Shown piece by piece: positions 1 through 9,340 of a stretch of DNA of 64,000 bases. The stretch's first letter is position 1, and every line of letters starts with the position of its first letter. The notes below the pieces were generated by a model. It saw nothing but the letters and a program-made list of their open reading frames with translations, was not told the origin of the DNA and searched no databases. Source of the DNA: GWE2-42-39 sp942493345. GTDB lineage: Bacteria > Bacteroidota > Bacteroidia > Bacteroidales > Prolixibacteraceae. The position numbers and the translations under genes were made by a program. Where the stretch lies: contig OW818695.1 in assembly GCA_942493345.1 (NCBI GenBank), forward strand, positions 1,612,001-1,676,000, read 5' to 3'.

Positions 1-279
1 TTCGGGGTTCCTATCAATGATGGTCATCCAAATGCGATTAATTATCCCAGCCCCGTCATAATCCATCATAACTTTGCTTTCTCCTGGTTTAACCCATTCC
101 GAAGCATGTCCCTTTGCTCCTTTATTTTCCATTCCTGCTTTTCCTTTATCGCCCGAAAAATTTTCAAGGCTAATCCATCGGGTTTCTTTTCCCGTAGGTA
201 AATCATAAAGTTGCTGTGCCTTTAAACTGGCCGAAAAACAAAACAGAATGAGAAATATATTTATATATTTTCTTGTCAT
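1..279 (-). CDS. DUF2961 / GH172-family protein, N-terminal part (cut by window edge)
   Basis: The first 93 codons are visible; the rest lies beyond the left end. The protein opens with a Sec signal peptide (hydrophobic run FLILFCFSASLKA) and then the conserved DUF2961 start: a TRWISLENFSG-like segment, GMENKGAKGHA, and a segment ending in IINRIWMT. DUF2961 is the family now called GH172, which includes difructose-anhydride synthase and arabinofuranosidase activities; the substrate here cannot be told. It is the last visible gene of the minus-strand glycan locus, downstream of susD, but separated from it by about 200 bp that hold a foldback element. Family membership is fairly sure, substrate unknown. 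Confidence 0.8.
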   Translation of the reverse strand, partial: MTRKYINIFLILFCFSASLKAQQLYDLPTGKETRWISLENFSGDKGKAGMENKGAKGHASEWVKPGESKVMMDYDGAGIINRIWMTIIDRNPE

Positions 280-304
280 ACTTATCCCATTTTAAAAATA
301 AGCG

Positions 305-458
305 ATGAGGCTGTCCCAAAAGTTAATTAGCCACAGAATAAACAGAGGGCACACAGAGAACTCAGATGTTAATTTATTGAAAATTAGCAACTTGTGCATC
401 GATGAAAACTCAGTTTTCTCTGTGGCTTTTCTGCTCTTTACTTTAGGGACAGCTTCAT
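305..458. repeat. MITE-like foldback element, 154 bp
   Basis: The ends are near-perfect 13-bp inverted repeats (ATGAGGCTGTCCC at 305-317 and its complement, one mismatch, at 446-458). A second nested pair, AGCCACAGA / TCTGTGGCT, lies inside. The inner sequence AGAGGGCACACAG recurs in the element at 12023-12142. It lies between susD and the GH172 gene, so a transcript through it would form a long hairpin. No coding capacity is credible. Confidence 0.55.
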
Positions 459-478
459 TACTTCAAATTTTTAATAAA

Positions 479-2317
479 TTACCAACCAGGGTTTTGAACC
501 AGAGAACGATTTTTATCAAGTTCTTTTTGTGGTACAGGCCATAAATAGTGTTTCTTTTCAAAAACCCTTGTTTCAACCTTTGTTCTTGCATAAAAACCAT
601 CACTCGATATTGAGAATCCTGTTGTATTAACATTCAATCCAATTATATCTTTGTTAAATACAGTCTCTGCAATCTTCCAACGGCGGGCATCAAAATAACG
701 ATGTGTTTCAAAAGCCAGCTCAATTCTGCGTTCATGCCGTATACTTTCTCTCATCTCTTCTTTGGTCAAACCTGAAGCCAACCCGGGCATTCCTACCCTG
801 TCTCTAATCAGATTCACATATTTATAAACATCGGAAACAGGGCCTTGTGACTCATTTAATGCTTCAGCATAATTTAGATATTGCTCTCCTAACCGAAAAA
901 GTATCCAGGTTCTGTATGGATCGGCCTTGGGCGACATAACAAACGATGGGTGAGTAAGTTTTTTTAGCATATACCCGGTTTCGCTGTAATTATCCGCACT
1001 ATTATTCGTCCTGCCATCAAGACCACCTTTCCAGAACTGCAAGGGAGTGGTTCTGTTTTGAGGTGGTGTTTGTTTATATTTTGCACCAGTGAAGTTAATT
1101 GATGCATAGAACCGGGGATCCCGATTAATATACATATTACGTGTACCTACAAAATAATTTGTTGTAGCCACTGCTGCCTGACCGCTTTCATCGTATCCTG
1201 AGAGGGGATTGATTATAGGAGTCAGATCGGTATTATACCCTAAGATAGGACGTTTCCCATTAGCCATTTCATAATCGTCAACTAAATCCTGAGTAGGAGC
1301 CTGTAAAGGCCAGAAAGCCCCTGCCATCCCCCTTGGCTCACTATAAGCATCAATATTATTGTAAGCAGGATCGTCTCTTGTGAAAAATACTTCGTCATTA
1401 AAATTAATGTAAAATATTTCCTGATAATTTTTCACAAGATCACCTGAAGCCGATTTATAAAGCTTATATCCTGCCGCTTCGGCCTGATCAATACAAGCTT
1501 TGGCTGCAGTTGCCGCGGTTTGCCATCTTGAAGATTGAAAATCAGGGAATAATCTTCTCCCTTCCAAATCTTTGAAATTTGCATAATCCGAATTGCCATT
1601 CCAAAGAGGACTGGCCATATATAAAAGTACTCTGGCTTTTAATGCTAAAGCTGTCGCTTTTGAGGGTCTTCCATAATCGTTTTCTGCAGTAATCTTGTCA
1701 TCTAATAAACTGACAGCCTTATCACATTCACCCACAATATACTCAACACATTTATCAATTGGTTCACGTCGTAACGACAAATAATCAAAGTCTAAAGCAA
1801 CTGCTTTATCTAAAATCGGTACTGGTCCGTAAACTCTTATGAGGAAAAAATGATACAATGCCTTAAGAAAAATGGCTTCCCCTTTCCATCGTGCAATTAC
1901 CGAAGAAGTAGCTAACTCAGATACAGGAAGATTATCAATGTTTTCAAGAAATATATTGGCCTTCCTTATTGCCATATACGATTGTGGCCATATATCCTGA
2001 GTATAAGAAGTTGGATTCCAGTTCCCCGCATTCATATTATTTGCAAAATTCGGTTCATAACACATCTCCATCTCATCGGATGCACCGGTAAAAGGATTAT
2101 TTGGCACACCACCGCCAGAAGGATTATCAACCAAGGCCAACTCCTGTGGCAGGTGCGAATATACATTTGTCAAATACTGTTCAGCAAAAACAGGGTTTTC
2201 AAATATTTGTGTAAGCGTCAGGTCTCCATCAGGAGTTTTATTCAGAAAATCCTCATTACACGAAGATGCTGTAATAAGCAATACTGAAAATAGAAACAAG
2301 ATTATATTTGATTTCAT
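479..2317 (-). CDS. SusD/RagB-family glycan-binding lipoprotein
   Basis: About 612 residues. The second possible ATG (2317) gives a compact lipoprotein signal peptide, MKSNIILFLFSVLLITASSC, so it is preferred to the ATG six codons upstream. The mature protein shows the usual SusD layout: alpha-helical TPR-like scaffold (for example WKGEAIFLKALYHFF near residue 150), the C-terminal stretch RHERRIELAFETHRYFDARRW, and the terminal NPGW. SusD proteins sit on the outer surface as a lid over the SusC channel and bind the glycan. It follows susC with a 25-bp gap, so the two are surely co-transcribed. The ligand cannot be read from the sequence. Confidence 0.95.
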   Translation of the reverse strand: MKSNIILFLFSVLLITASSCNEDFLNKTPDGDLTLTQIFENPVFAEQYLTNVYSHLPQELALVDNPSGGGVPNNPFTGASDEMEMCYEPNFANNMNAGNWNPTSYTQDIWPQSYMAIRKANIFLENIDNLPVSELATSSVIARWKGEAIFLKALYHFFLIRVYGPVPILDKAVALDFDYLSLRREPIDKCVEYIVGECDKAVSLLDDKITAENDYGRPSKATALALKARVLLYMASPLWNGNSDYANFKDLEGRRLFPDFQSSRWQTAATAAKACIDQAEAAGYKLYKSASGDLVKNYQEIFYINFNDEVFFTRDDPAYNNIDAYSEPRGMAGAFWPLQAPTQDLVDDYEMANGKRPILGYNTDLTPIINPLSGYDESGQAAVATTNYFVGTRNMYINRDPRFYASINFTGAKYKQTPPQNRTTPLQFWKGGLDGRTNNSADNYSETGYMLKKLTHPSFVMSPKADPYRTWILFRLGEQYLNYAEALNESQGPVSDVYKYVNLIRDRVGMPGLASGLTKEEMRESIRHERRIELAFETHRYFDARRWKIAETVFNKDIIGLNVNTTGFSISSDGFYARTKVETRVFEKKHYLWPVPQKELDKNRSLVQNPGW

Positions 2318-2342
2318 AATGTTAACTTTTAGCATGTATTAT

Positions 2343-5300
2343 TTAAAAAGTAACTTCTAATCCAAAATTGATATTCTGCGGGATTGGATATCCTCCAGTA
2401 CCGTAGTTCGATTCCGGGTCAATTGCTTTAATATGGTCCCATGTGGCCAAATTCGTTCCTTGCACAAACACCCTCGCATTGCTTACCAATATCTTTTTAG
2501 AAATATTACCTGGTAAAGTATAACCAATTTCCGCATTTTTTATTCGCAGATAGGCACCGTTTCTCTGATAAAGAGTTGATACAACATAGTTATTTGTACT
2601 GGTAGATCTAACTGCCGGAAATTTTGCATTTGTGTTATCAGCACCAGAAATCCATCGGTTATCATACACCATTTGCATTACATTATAACGTTCACCTCCC
2701 ATAAAAGGCCATGCTGTCCATTGTTGAGTCAGGAAAAAGTCACGAAGGGCAGCGCCACTAAAAAACAAGCTAAAATCAAACCCTTTCCATGCAATCGTAC
2801 TACCAAAGCCAAACATAATTTGAGGTTCTGAGCCATATTCACCAATAATTGTGCGGTCTGCAATATTTATAATTCCATCGTTGTTGATGTCTTTATATTT
2901 AATATCACCAGGACGTATAACTGATTGTAAAGCAGTTTGGCTGGGGCTATTATTGATCTCATCCTGATCTGCAAACATGCCCAAAGCAACATATCCTAAA
3001 TTTGCACCAATAGCATGACCTTTATAAGACTGCCAGGAATATAACGGATCTGGCTGATCATTTTCAATAATGACATTCTTTGCAAGAGTAAAATTTGCAT
3101 TAAAAGAATAATAGAATCCTCCTTCTGTTGTGTTTCTAATTTGCATACTTCCTTCTATCCCCTTGTTTGTGGTTATACCCACATTACTATAAGGAATAGT
3201 TCCACTAGGATAACCCGTGTATAACGGAATTACGCCACGAACTAATAATTGTCCTTCCCGTCGTTCGTGAAAAACATCTGTTGTCAAAGAAAATTTCCCA
3301 TCAAATAACTCAATATCTAAACCTAAATTTGATTTGTATGCGGTTTCCCATGTAACATCCATGTTTCCGATCCTGGCTTCACTTTTTCCTCCGGGATTAA
3401 TATTCTGATTTAATCCAAAAGTATAACCAGTCGCCGATTTGTTAAATGTTGTCTGGAAAAGGAAACGGTCTCCACCAATCCGGTCATTCCCAACCAAACC
3501 ATAAGTTCCACGGAACTTAAGAACATTGATTACGCTCTTATTCCAAAAACTTTCATTTGAAACGATCCATCCGGCACCTAAAGAAGGGAAAAAACCATAT
3601 TGGTTCCCTTTTGGAAAATTTTCAGAACCGGTGTATGCGCCATTAAGTTCAAGCAGATATCTGGAATCGAAGTTGTAAGTAATACGGCTTACAATTCCCT
3701 GTCTTCTTTCGGGAAGATTGCCCACAGAACTACCTGCATTAACATTTACAAATTCCCTCCTGTTTGCCAACAAAAGTCCGGAAATAGAATGCTTGCCAAA
3801 AGTGCGTGCATAATTGGCTGCGATTTCTCCATATATTGTTTTATAATTTTCGTTCAGATTATAGAATCCTAAAGCTGTTTCAGTTGCTATTGGTTTATAT
3901 GTTTCAACCCCGGTTGTCGGATTTTTTATATACTGATATGTTGCGGGGGTTTTTTGGCGTACATTTTGAGTTATATCAACCACGTCGAAAGCAGCCAATC
4001 CTTTAAGAGAAAGGCCGGGAGTAATCGATGATAAATCCCAGTTAGCGCCTAAGTTGCTCACGATGGTGCTGTAGAATTGCCTTGTGTAACCGGTTTGAGT
4101 AATTACCGAATAGGGATTGATATTAGAATCGCCGAAAGCTCCCGGAGCAGATCCATTCGGGTTCTTTATGGGAAACAAATTAGGCTCAGTGAGTTTCAAT
4201 ACATCTAAAATCCTTCCTCCACTTGTTCCTGGAAAATTAGTAGATGACATAATGCCTGACAAACCCAAATCCATAGAAAAGTTCTTTGTCAACTGAATGT
4301 CCGTGTTCGATCTGAAATTATAACGTTTTAAGGCAGCATTGGTTTTGTAGGTATTATTTGGATCTTCATTATAGATCCCCTCCTGTATGGTGTATCCTAA
4401 ATTTACATAATACTTTACAGCTGCAGACCCGCCAGATACGCCCAAGTTATTCATAATTTGCCTGGTATGTTTTCTGAATACTACGTCATACCAATCAACA
4501 TCCGGGTATACATAAGGGTCTGAATGATCTTTGAATTTTTGTATTTCTTCATCAGAATATTTTGCAGGCTGTCCTACATTTAGCCTGGATTCATTTATTA
4601 ATGAAGCAAATTCATAACCGTTGATATTATCTTCTATTCGAAGAGGAGTTACAACAGCTGCTTCTGATCTGAAAGTGACCTTTGGGCTACCGGTGGCTCC
4701 GCGTTTTGTTGTAATCAGAATTACCCCATTTGCACCTCTGTTACCATATACCGCAGTAGAAGAGGCATCTTTTAAAACCGAAAAACTTTCAATTTCCTGA
4801 ACGTTCATTGTAGTCCAGTAATCCTGTAATTCACGCTCTGCACCATCCACTATAATTAAAGGCTTATTTGAACCACTTTGAGAAACTAAACCTCGTATAT
4901 ATATTTTAGCCGCATCATATCCCGGTTCCCCAGAAGTTTGACGAGTTATTACACCAGCTAACTTTCCACCAATTGCATTCGTTAAAGAAGGCGTTGAAAC
5001 TCTTCTTATCTCTTTTAAAGAAACAGTAGAAACGCTACCGACCATTGTCGTCTTCTTTTGTGTACCATAACCTATAACCTGAACCTCATCTACCCCGATT
5101 GTTTCTTCTTCCATCATTACATTCACAACAGAAATTCCGGCCATTTTGACCTCCTGACTTTTCATACCCACGAAAGAGAACACCAAAGTTGCTCCAGCAG
5201 GAACATTAGATAAACTGAAAGCTCCGTTGACATCGCTGATGGTACCAATAATTGTTCCTTTTACCACTACAGTAACACCCGGTAACGGTGCTCCGGTAGT

Positions 5301-5741
5301 ATCGGTAATTTTGCCGGAAGCGGTCTTTTGTTGCAACGAATTTGTTATATTATTAAAAACAGAAGGAATCTCAGGATTATCTTTTGACATGATGGCAATT
5401 TGCCGGTCATATATTTCATAATAATTGGTTGTCCCCTTAAATATCTGGTCAAGAATTGATTCTACTGACTCATCTTCAACTTTTACATTAACTTTCCGAT
5501 CTACATCCACAGATTTTTCACTATACAAAAAAATAAACTCGCTATTATTCTCTATTTCCTGAAAAACCTGACGCACAGTAATATTCTCCAAATTCATTTT
5601 GAATTTTATCTGCTGAGAATAGCTGTTCGCTGTTACAGAAGCTACCGAGACAAGCATTAGAAAAGTTAGTAGTTTCATTTTTAGTAAAAATTTTATCATG
5701 CTGTCGTACAAACAGCACAAACCAATACAATTTTTTTTCAT
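2343..5741 (-). CDS. SusC-type TonB-dependent receptor with STN signalling domain
   Basis: 1132 residues. Order of domains: N-terminal extension and signal peptide ending near NSYSQQ (about 43), STN domain (about 45-115, MNLENITVRQVFQEIE to IFKGTTNYYE), carboxypeptidase-regulatory-like domain (about 138-213, GAPLPGVTVVVKGT), plug (about 220-345, with VIGYGTQKKTTMVGSVS and NGVILITTKRG), then the beta-barrel to a C-terminal Phe. It imports oligosaccharides across the outer membrane using TonB energy. The STN domain is what lets such receptors signal to a FecR anti-sigma factor, and a FecR/sigma pair lies directly upstream. The charged N-terminal extension before the signal peptide also occurs in the two other SusC proteins of this window, which supports the start. 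Confidence 0.96.
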   Translation of the reverse strand: MKKNCIGLCCLYDSMIKFLLKMKLLTFLMLVSVASVTANSYSQQIKFKMNLENITVRQVFQEIENNSEFIFLYSEKSVDVDRKVNVKVEDESVESILDQIFKGTTNYYEIYDRQIAIMSKDNPEIPSVFNNITNSLQQKTASGKITDTTGAPLPGVTVVVKGTIIGTISDVNGAFSLSNVPAGATLVFSFVGMKSQEVKMAGISVVNVMMEEETIGVDEVQVIGYGTQKKTTMVGSVSTVSLKEIRRVSTPSLTNAIGGKLAGVITRQTSGEPGYDAAKIYIRGLVSQSGSNKPLIIVDGAERELQDYWTTMNVQEIESFSVLKDASSTAVYGNRGANGVILITTKRGATGSPKVTFRSEAAVVTPLRIEDNINGYEFASLINESRLNVGQPAKYSDEEIQKFKDHSDPYVYPDVDWYDVVFRKHTRQIMNNLGVSGGSAAVKYYVNLGYTIQEGIYNEDPNNTYKTNAALKRYNFRSNTDIQLTKNFSMDLGLSGIMSSTNFPGTSGGRILDVLKLTEPNLFPIKNPNGSAPGAFGDSNINPYSVITQTGYTRQFYSTIVSNLGANWDLSSITPGLSLKGLAAFDVVDITQNVRQKTPATYQYIKNPTTGVETYKPIATETALGFYNLNENYKTIYGEIAANYARTFGKHSISGLLLANRREFVNVNAGSSVGNLPERRQGIVSRITYNFDSRYLLELNGAYTGSENFPKGNQYGFFPSLGAGWIVSNESFWNKSVINVLKFRGTYGLVGNDRIGGDRFLFQTTFNKSATGYTFGLNQNINPGGKSEARIGNMDVTWETAYKSNLGLDIELFDGKFSLTTDVFHERREGQLLVRGVIPLYTGYPSGTIPYSNVGITTNKGIEGSMQIRNTTEGGFYYSFNANFTLAKNVIIENDQPDPLYSWQSYKGHAIGANLGYVALGMFADQDEINNSPSQTALQSVIRPGDIKYKDINNDGIINIADRTIIGEYGSEPQIMFGFGSTIAWKGFDFSLFFSGAALRDFFLTQQWTAWPFMGGERYNVMQMVYDNRWISGADNTNAKFPAVRSTSTNNYVVSTLYQRNGAYLRIKNAEIGYTLPGNISKKILVSNARVFVQGTNLATWDHIKAIDPESNYGTGGYPIPQNINFGLEVTF

Positions 5742-5785
5742 AGTTTTGTTTTGTTTATTATTAATACTACTATTAGATAAACTTT

Positions 5786-5825
5786 GAAAACCGGCGGAGC
5801 CCCAAACTCCCTGGTTTTCTTTTTT
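5786..5825 (+). terminator. Intrinsic terminator antisense to susC, in the fecR-susC gap
   Basis: Stem GAAAACC (5786-5792) with GGTTTTC (5813-5819), extended by GGAG/CTCC (5796-5799 with 5807-5810) around a one-base bulge, then TTTTTT at 5820-5825. The T-run is on the plus strand, while fecR and susC are on the minus strand, so it would end a transcript coming out of the susC 5' region in the antisense direction. Matching structures exist in the other two fecR-susC gaps. Confidence 0.7.
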
Positions 5826-5860
5826 ATATTTTCAATACCTCATAGGCAAACCGTTAAATG

Positions 5861-7078
5861 TTATTTTATAATTATCACGTTATTTTCAGATATCTGATAT
5901 TCAAATTTTGCAACTCCCGATAATACAACCATTACTTCGCTTAATGAATCTTTGAGGTCTAATTTTCCTGAAACGGGTAATAGTTTGGAAATTATTTCCT
6001 GGTTGTATTGAAAATTTATATTGTAGTATCGTTCAAGTTTCTGTAGTACATATTCAAGGTTTTCGTTCGAAAACTGGCACCATCCCTCAACCCAGGAGAT
6101 ACGCATTTCCGGTGCGGGATCAAAAACAACCTCGATATTTTTATTATCGTTATTATAAGTTGCTTTCTGTCCAGGGGTCATCATAATTTTATCATCGAAA
6201 AGTTTTCCTTTTTCCCAAATATTAACGCTTCCTTCCAACAACACTGTTTCACTGAAATGATTAGAATTATATGCAAGGACGTTAAATTTTGTTCCAAGTA
6301 CCTCTATATTAATATTATCAGTAACAACAACAAATGGCTGGTTTTCATTTTTTGCAACTTCAAAGTATGCTTCGCCTTCGAGATGAACGGCTCGTTCCCT
6401 GCCTCTGAAACGTTGAGGAAATGCAAAGCGGCTTCCCGCATTTAACCATACAATGGTGCCATCTTCGAGTACCAGTTTCGATTTTTTACCATACGGGATA
6501 ATGATTTCGTTGAATTTTATTTCGTTTGTTTTTTCATCAATTGAAGTATGATTTTCAACAATACTGTCATTGTCAATCTGTATGGCATCCTGCCCTTTTA
6601 GTACGACAATGTGAGGATCGCTTTTTTCCAGCTCAACTTTGCTGCCATCTGAAAGCACTAATACTGGATTTTCGGGTTTTAATTCATTCTGCGATTCAGA
6701 AAATTGGAATTGATTATCAACTTTATTATAGGAACTAAGATATAATAGACTTCCTAGTGAAATTAGTATTAAAACAGAAGCCGCAACCTTAGCGAAAGTT
6801 TTAAGCCTGACATGGTTATAATTTCTTGAAAACTCAACATTAAACTTACTAATGTTTCGCCAAATCTTATATTTTCTGTTGTCAGAAAGTACCCCCTCAT
6901 TGGTTTTGAACAGCTGGATAATTTTTCTCGCCTGAAGAATGTTCTTTTTCGATCCACCTTGAGATTGAAGAAATTGCTCCCATTCTTCGATTGTGTTTAT
7001 TTCTTTAACAACAGAAATGAATTCCTGATCCTGAAGCAGATCTTCAACAGAATATCCGATGTAGTTTTTCCCAGCCAT
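5861..7078 (-). CDS. FecR-family anti-sigma factor
   Basis: 405 residues. There is a cytoplasmic N-terminal part of about 105 residues, one membrane span (FAKVAASVLILISLGSLLYL, about 106-126) and a periplasmic FecR domain with the hallmark LEDGTIVWLNAGSRFAFP and GEAYFEVAKN. The C-terminal DUF4974-type segment is LQKLERYYNINF. In this family the periplasmic part senses the STN domain of the partner SusC and the cytoplasmic part holds the ECF sigma factor. It lies 67 bp after the sigma gene and 119 bp before susC, with an antisense-facing terminator in the latter gap. Confidence 0.95.
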   Translation of the reverse strand: MAGKNYIGYSVEDLLQDQEFISVVKEINTIEEWEQFLQSQGGSKKNILQARKIIQLFKTNEGVLSDNRKYKIWRNISKFNVEFSRNYNHVRLKTFAKVAASVLILISLGSLLYLSSYNKVDNQFQFSESQNELKPENPVLVLSDGSKVELEKSDPHIVVLKGQDAIQIDNDSIVENHTSIDEKTNEIKFNEIIIPYGKKSKLVLEDGTIVWLNAGSRFAFPQRFRGRERAVHLEGEAYFEVAKNENQPFVVVTDNINIEVLGTKFNVLAYNSNHFSETVLLEGSVNIWEKGKLFDDKIMMTPGQKATYNNDNKNIEVVFDPAPEMRISWVEGWCQFSNENLEYVLQKLERYYNINFQYNQEIISKLLPVSGKLDLKDSLSEVMVVLSGVAKFEYQISENNVIIIK

Positions 7079-7145
7079 TTTTCACTTTAATGTATATACA
7101 AAAAGGAGGGAAGACTTTTTTTGTGACAAAAAAATGAAAAAATTT

Positions 7146-7733
7146 CTATCGGGCAGTTAACTTTCTGAAAATAAACACCAGGAAAAAGTCATTTTCCGAC
7201 ATGTATTGCCTCATGGAATTGATACCACGTGATACTAACTGGCGGGCTGAATCATAAGGAATAGACATAATCTCGCAAATCTGGGTATAATCGTAGCCTA
7301 GAGTATATTTGTAGTAGATAACTTCACGTTGTTTGGCATTTAGCTTTTGTAATCCCTGCCTTATAAGCATTGTTTTTCTTGATTGTTCTTCATCCGTTAT
7401 CAATTCCTCTTCTACTGAAAATACTATTTCAGGCTCTAATTCAAAATCGCTGTTAGCTTTCACTAATTTTTTCCCGTTTTCTATTCCCCTTAAAAGTTTT
7501 CTTCTGAACGATTTCATCAGATACAATCGAATATTATCTGTTTCTCCAATGTTTTTTCTGTATCTGATCAAATCATAAAACAAATCCTGAATCATATCCA
7601 GAATAAAATCTTCGTCAATTGTGAATTTTTTACCGTAAAAGAATAAAAAGTCAACATTCTGATGATAAATATATGATAGGGCAGACTCCGTATCATTCCT
7701 AAATTCGTCCCATATATATTTATCGTCCTTCAT
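7146..7733 (-). CDS. ECF-type RNA polymerase sigma factor (glycan locus 1)
   Basis: 195 residues. Sigma region 2 is divergent (about 20-90), with FILDMIQDLFYDLIRYRKNI resembling the core-binding helix. Region 4 is clear near the C-terminus: LNAKQREVIYYKYTLGYDYTQ followed by the helix-turn-helix SIPYDSARQLVSRGINSMRQ. It is the first gene of the minus-strand locus and partners with the FecR gene that follows. Its probable job is activation of the downstream susC/susD/GH172 genes when the glycan is present. A housekeeping-type promoter lies directly upstream. Confidence 0.9.
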   Translation of the reverse strand: MKDDKYIWDEFRNDTESALSYIYHQNVDFLFFYGKKFTIDEDFILDMIQDLFYDLIRYRKNIGETDNIRLYLMKSFRRKLLRGIENGKKLVKANSDFELEPEIVFSVEEELITDEEQSRKTMLIRQGLQKLNAKQREVIYYKYTLGYDYTQICEIMSIPYDSARQLVSRGINSMRQYMSENDFFLVFIFRKLTAR

Positions 7734-7753
7734 TGACTTAAAGATAGAAATAC

Positions 7754-7788
7754 CAAAAGTAAAAATTTCTTCATAACAGAACTACAAA
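7754..7788 (-). promoter_or_regulatory. Bacteroidota-type promoter for the sigma gene of locus 1
   Basis: Read on the minus strand: TTTG (7788-7785), a 23-bp spacer, then TACTTTTG (7761-7754), which fits TTTG-N17-23-TAnnTTTG. Transcription would begin some 10-15 bases before the ATG at 7733. Confidence 0.5.
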
Positions 7789-8193
7789 AAAGCAGTTATG
7801 AAATAAGATTCCAAAATGAAGTACAAGAAAAAATTGCACATTACTGACTTAGATTAGATATGATTCTAAAAACTGAATAAATTTCAAATTTCAACCCCTA
7901 AGCACGAGGCAAAATCCAAATAGTTAAAACTCTTGTGTGGCTAAGGCAGGACATAATGAATCGAAGGAAGGGCTTTGCCTTATAGACCTCTACATACCAA
8001 AGAAAGAACTCGTAACATTCTGTATATAAACTTTTTCAATACACATTTTGTGTTTCTTGTTTCATTATAGCCACAAAAACAAATAGTTACATTCACTCAT
8101 TGATGCCCGACTTTTGATAAGTTTTTTGCATAAATAAGCAAATAAAAAGAGAAATGATTTAGCGGAATAGAAACCGGCATATGTCATCATAAA

Positions 8194-8374
8194 CCCAAAT
8201 TACGCAATAGAGAGATAACAATATCTAAACATCTGATTTATATTACTTTATTCATGCGTTTTTCTAATGCGTAGCATTAGACATTTTTAAAATAAAAAAC
8301 TGTCGTATCCATTGTTTTATAAGACTTACAGAAGTTTTTCGAATTCACTTTTTACTTTCAATGCGTAATTTGGG
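8194..8374. repeat. Inverted-repeat-bounded segment upstream of the Bro-N gene
   Basis: CCCAAATTACGCA at 8194-8206 is the exact complement of TGCGTAATTTGGG at 8362-8374. The 155 bp between them is very AT-rich and contains the perfect palindrome TCTAATGC-GTA-GCATTAGA (8263-8281), followed by a T-rich run. It could be a small foldback element or a pair of regulator sites. Confidence 0.4.
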
Positions 8375-8483
8375 ATAAATCCATATTTTTGTTTTGGGCG
8401 CATGTCCCCAAGATATGCAGACATCGAAAAAGTACCCGCAGATATGTTGTATCTTTAGTTTTTTATAGCAACCGTAAATTAAT

Positions 8484-9320
8484 ATGGAAAAGCATAATAA
8501 AATACAATTGTTTCAGGACAGAAAGGTCCGCACTTTATGGGATGATGAAAAAGAAAAATGGTATTTCTCGATTGTTGACGTAATAGAAATTTTAACAGAT
8601 CAACCTCATCATCAAGGTGCAAGAAATTATTGGAAAGTACTGAAGATTAGACTGAAGGCCGAAGGAAACGAAACGGTTACAAATTGTAACCGTTTGAAAT
8701 TACTTGCAGCCGATGGTAAAATGCGGTTGACCGATGTGGCTGATACCGAACAACTTTTTCGCCTGATACAAAGCATCCCGTCGCCCAAAGCTGAACCATT
8801 TAAAATGTGGTTGGCACAGGTGGGACGCGAGCGCATCGACGAAATTGATGACCCCGAAATCGGTATCGACCGGCTGATGGAAACCTATCTGCGAAAAGGA
8901 TATAGCAAGGAGTGGGTAAACCAGCGGCTGAAAAGCATCGAAATCCGCAAGGAACTTACCGATGAATGGGAGAACCGTGGTGTGAAAAAGGGACAGGAAT
9001 ACGCTATTTTGACCGATGAAATAACCAAGGCATGGAGTGGTTTTACCACCAAACAGTACAAGGGCTTCAAGGATTTAAAGAAGGAAAACCTTCGCGACCA
9101 CATGACCAATCTTGAATTGGTACTCAACATGCTGGCCGAAGCGTCAACAACTGAAATCTCGAAAGGTAAAAAGCCAAAAACATTTTCAGAAAACAAAGAC
9201 GTGGCGCGCAAAGGGGGAAATGTTGCGAAAGCAGCGCGGAAACAATTGGAAGAAACCACTGGCCGGAAAGTCGTTTCAAAACTCAATGCCAGACAATTGC
9301 CAAATAAAGAAATTGAATAA
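8484..9320 (+). CDS. BRO-N domain protein (phage antirepressor / DinD-like)
   Basis: 278 residues. The N-terminal third matches the Bro-N fold seen in phage and plasmid antirepressors: LFQDRKVRTLWDDEKEKWYF, then SIVDVIEILTD, then NYWKVLKIRLKAEG and LKLLAADGKMRLTDVADTE. The middle (about 95-200) resembles the DinD-like extension (MWLAQVGRERIDEIDDPE, AILTDEITKAWSGFT). The C-terminus is basic. Members are widespread in Bacteroidota genomes without a prophage; the role is unclear, possibly DNA-binding regulation linked to damage or phage. It ends 20 bp before the gldA-like gene, so read-through is likely. Start: ATG preceded by an A/T-rich leader, with no better alternative. Confidence 0.8.
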   Translation: MEKHNKIQLFQDRKVRTLWDDEKEKWYFSIVDVIEILTDQPHHQGARNYWKVLKIRLKAEGNETVTNCNRLKLLAADGKMRLTDVADTEQLFRLIQSIPSPKAEPFKMWLAQVGRERIDEIDDPEIGIDRLMETYLRKGYSKEWVNQRLKSIEIRKELTDEWENRGVKKGQEYAILTDEITKAWSGFTTKQYKGFKDLKKENLRDHMTNLELVLNMLAEASTTEISKGKKPKTFSENKDVARKGGNVAKAARKQLEETTGRKVVSKLNARQLPNKEIE

Positions 9321-9340
9321 TAATTTAGGTTGAAACAGAA

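Larger units (their letters stand above)
7734..8483. other. Gene-poor AT-rich spacer of 750 bp
   Basis: No credible gene was found on either strand. It holds the promoter of the sigma gene at its left end, a 13-bp inverted repeat pair (8194-8206 and 8362-8374) around a short palindrome (8263-8281), and a TATTTTTG box at 8384-8391. The left part (about 7840-8100) shows nothing recognisable and may be decayed coding sequence. Confidence 0.5.

Noticed and set aside
305..544. A 79-codon open frame on the plus strand at the left end
   Set aside because: It covers the foldback element and the tail of susD; no independent support.
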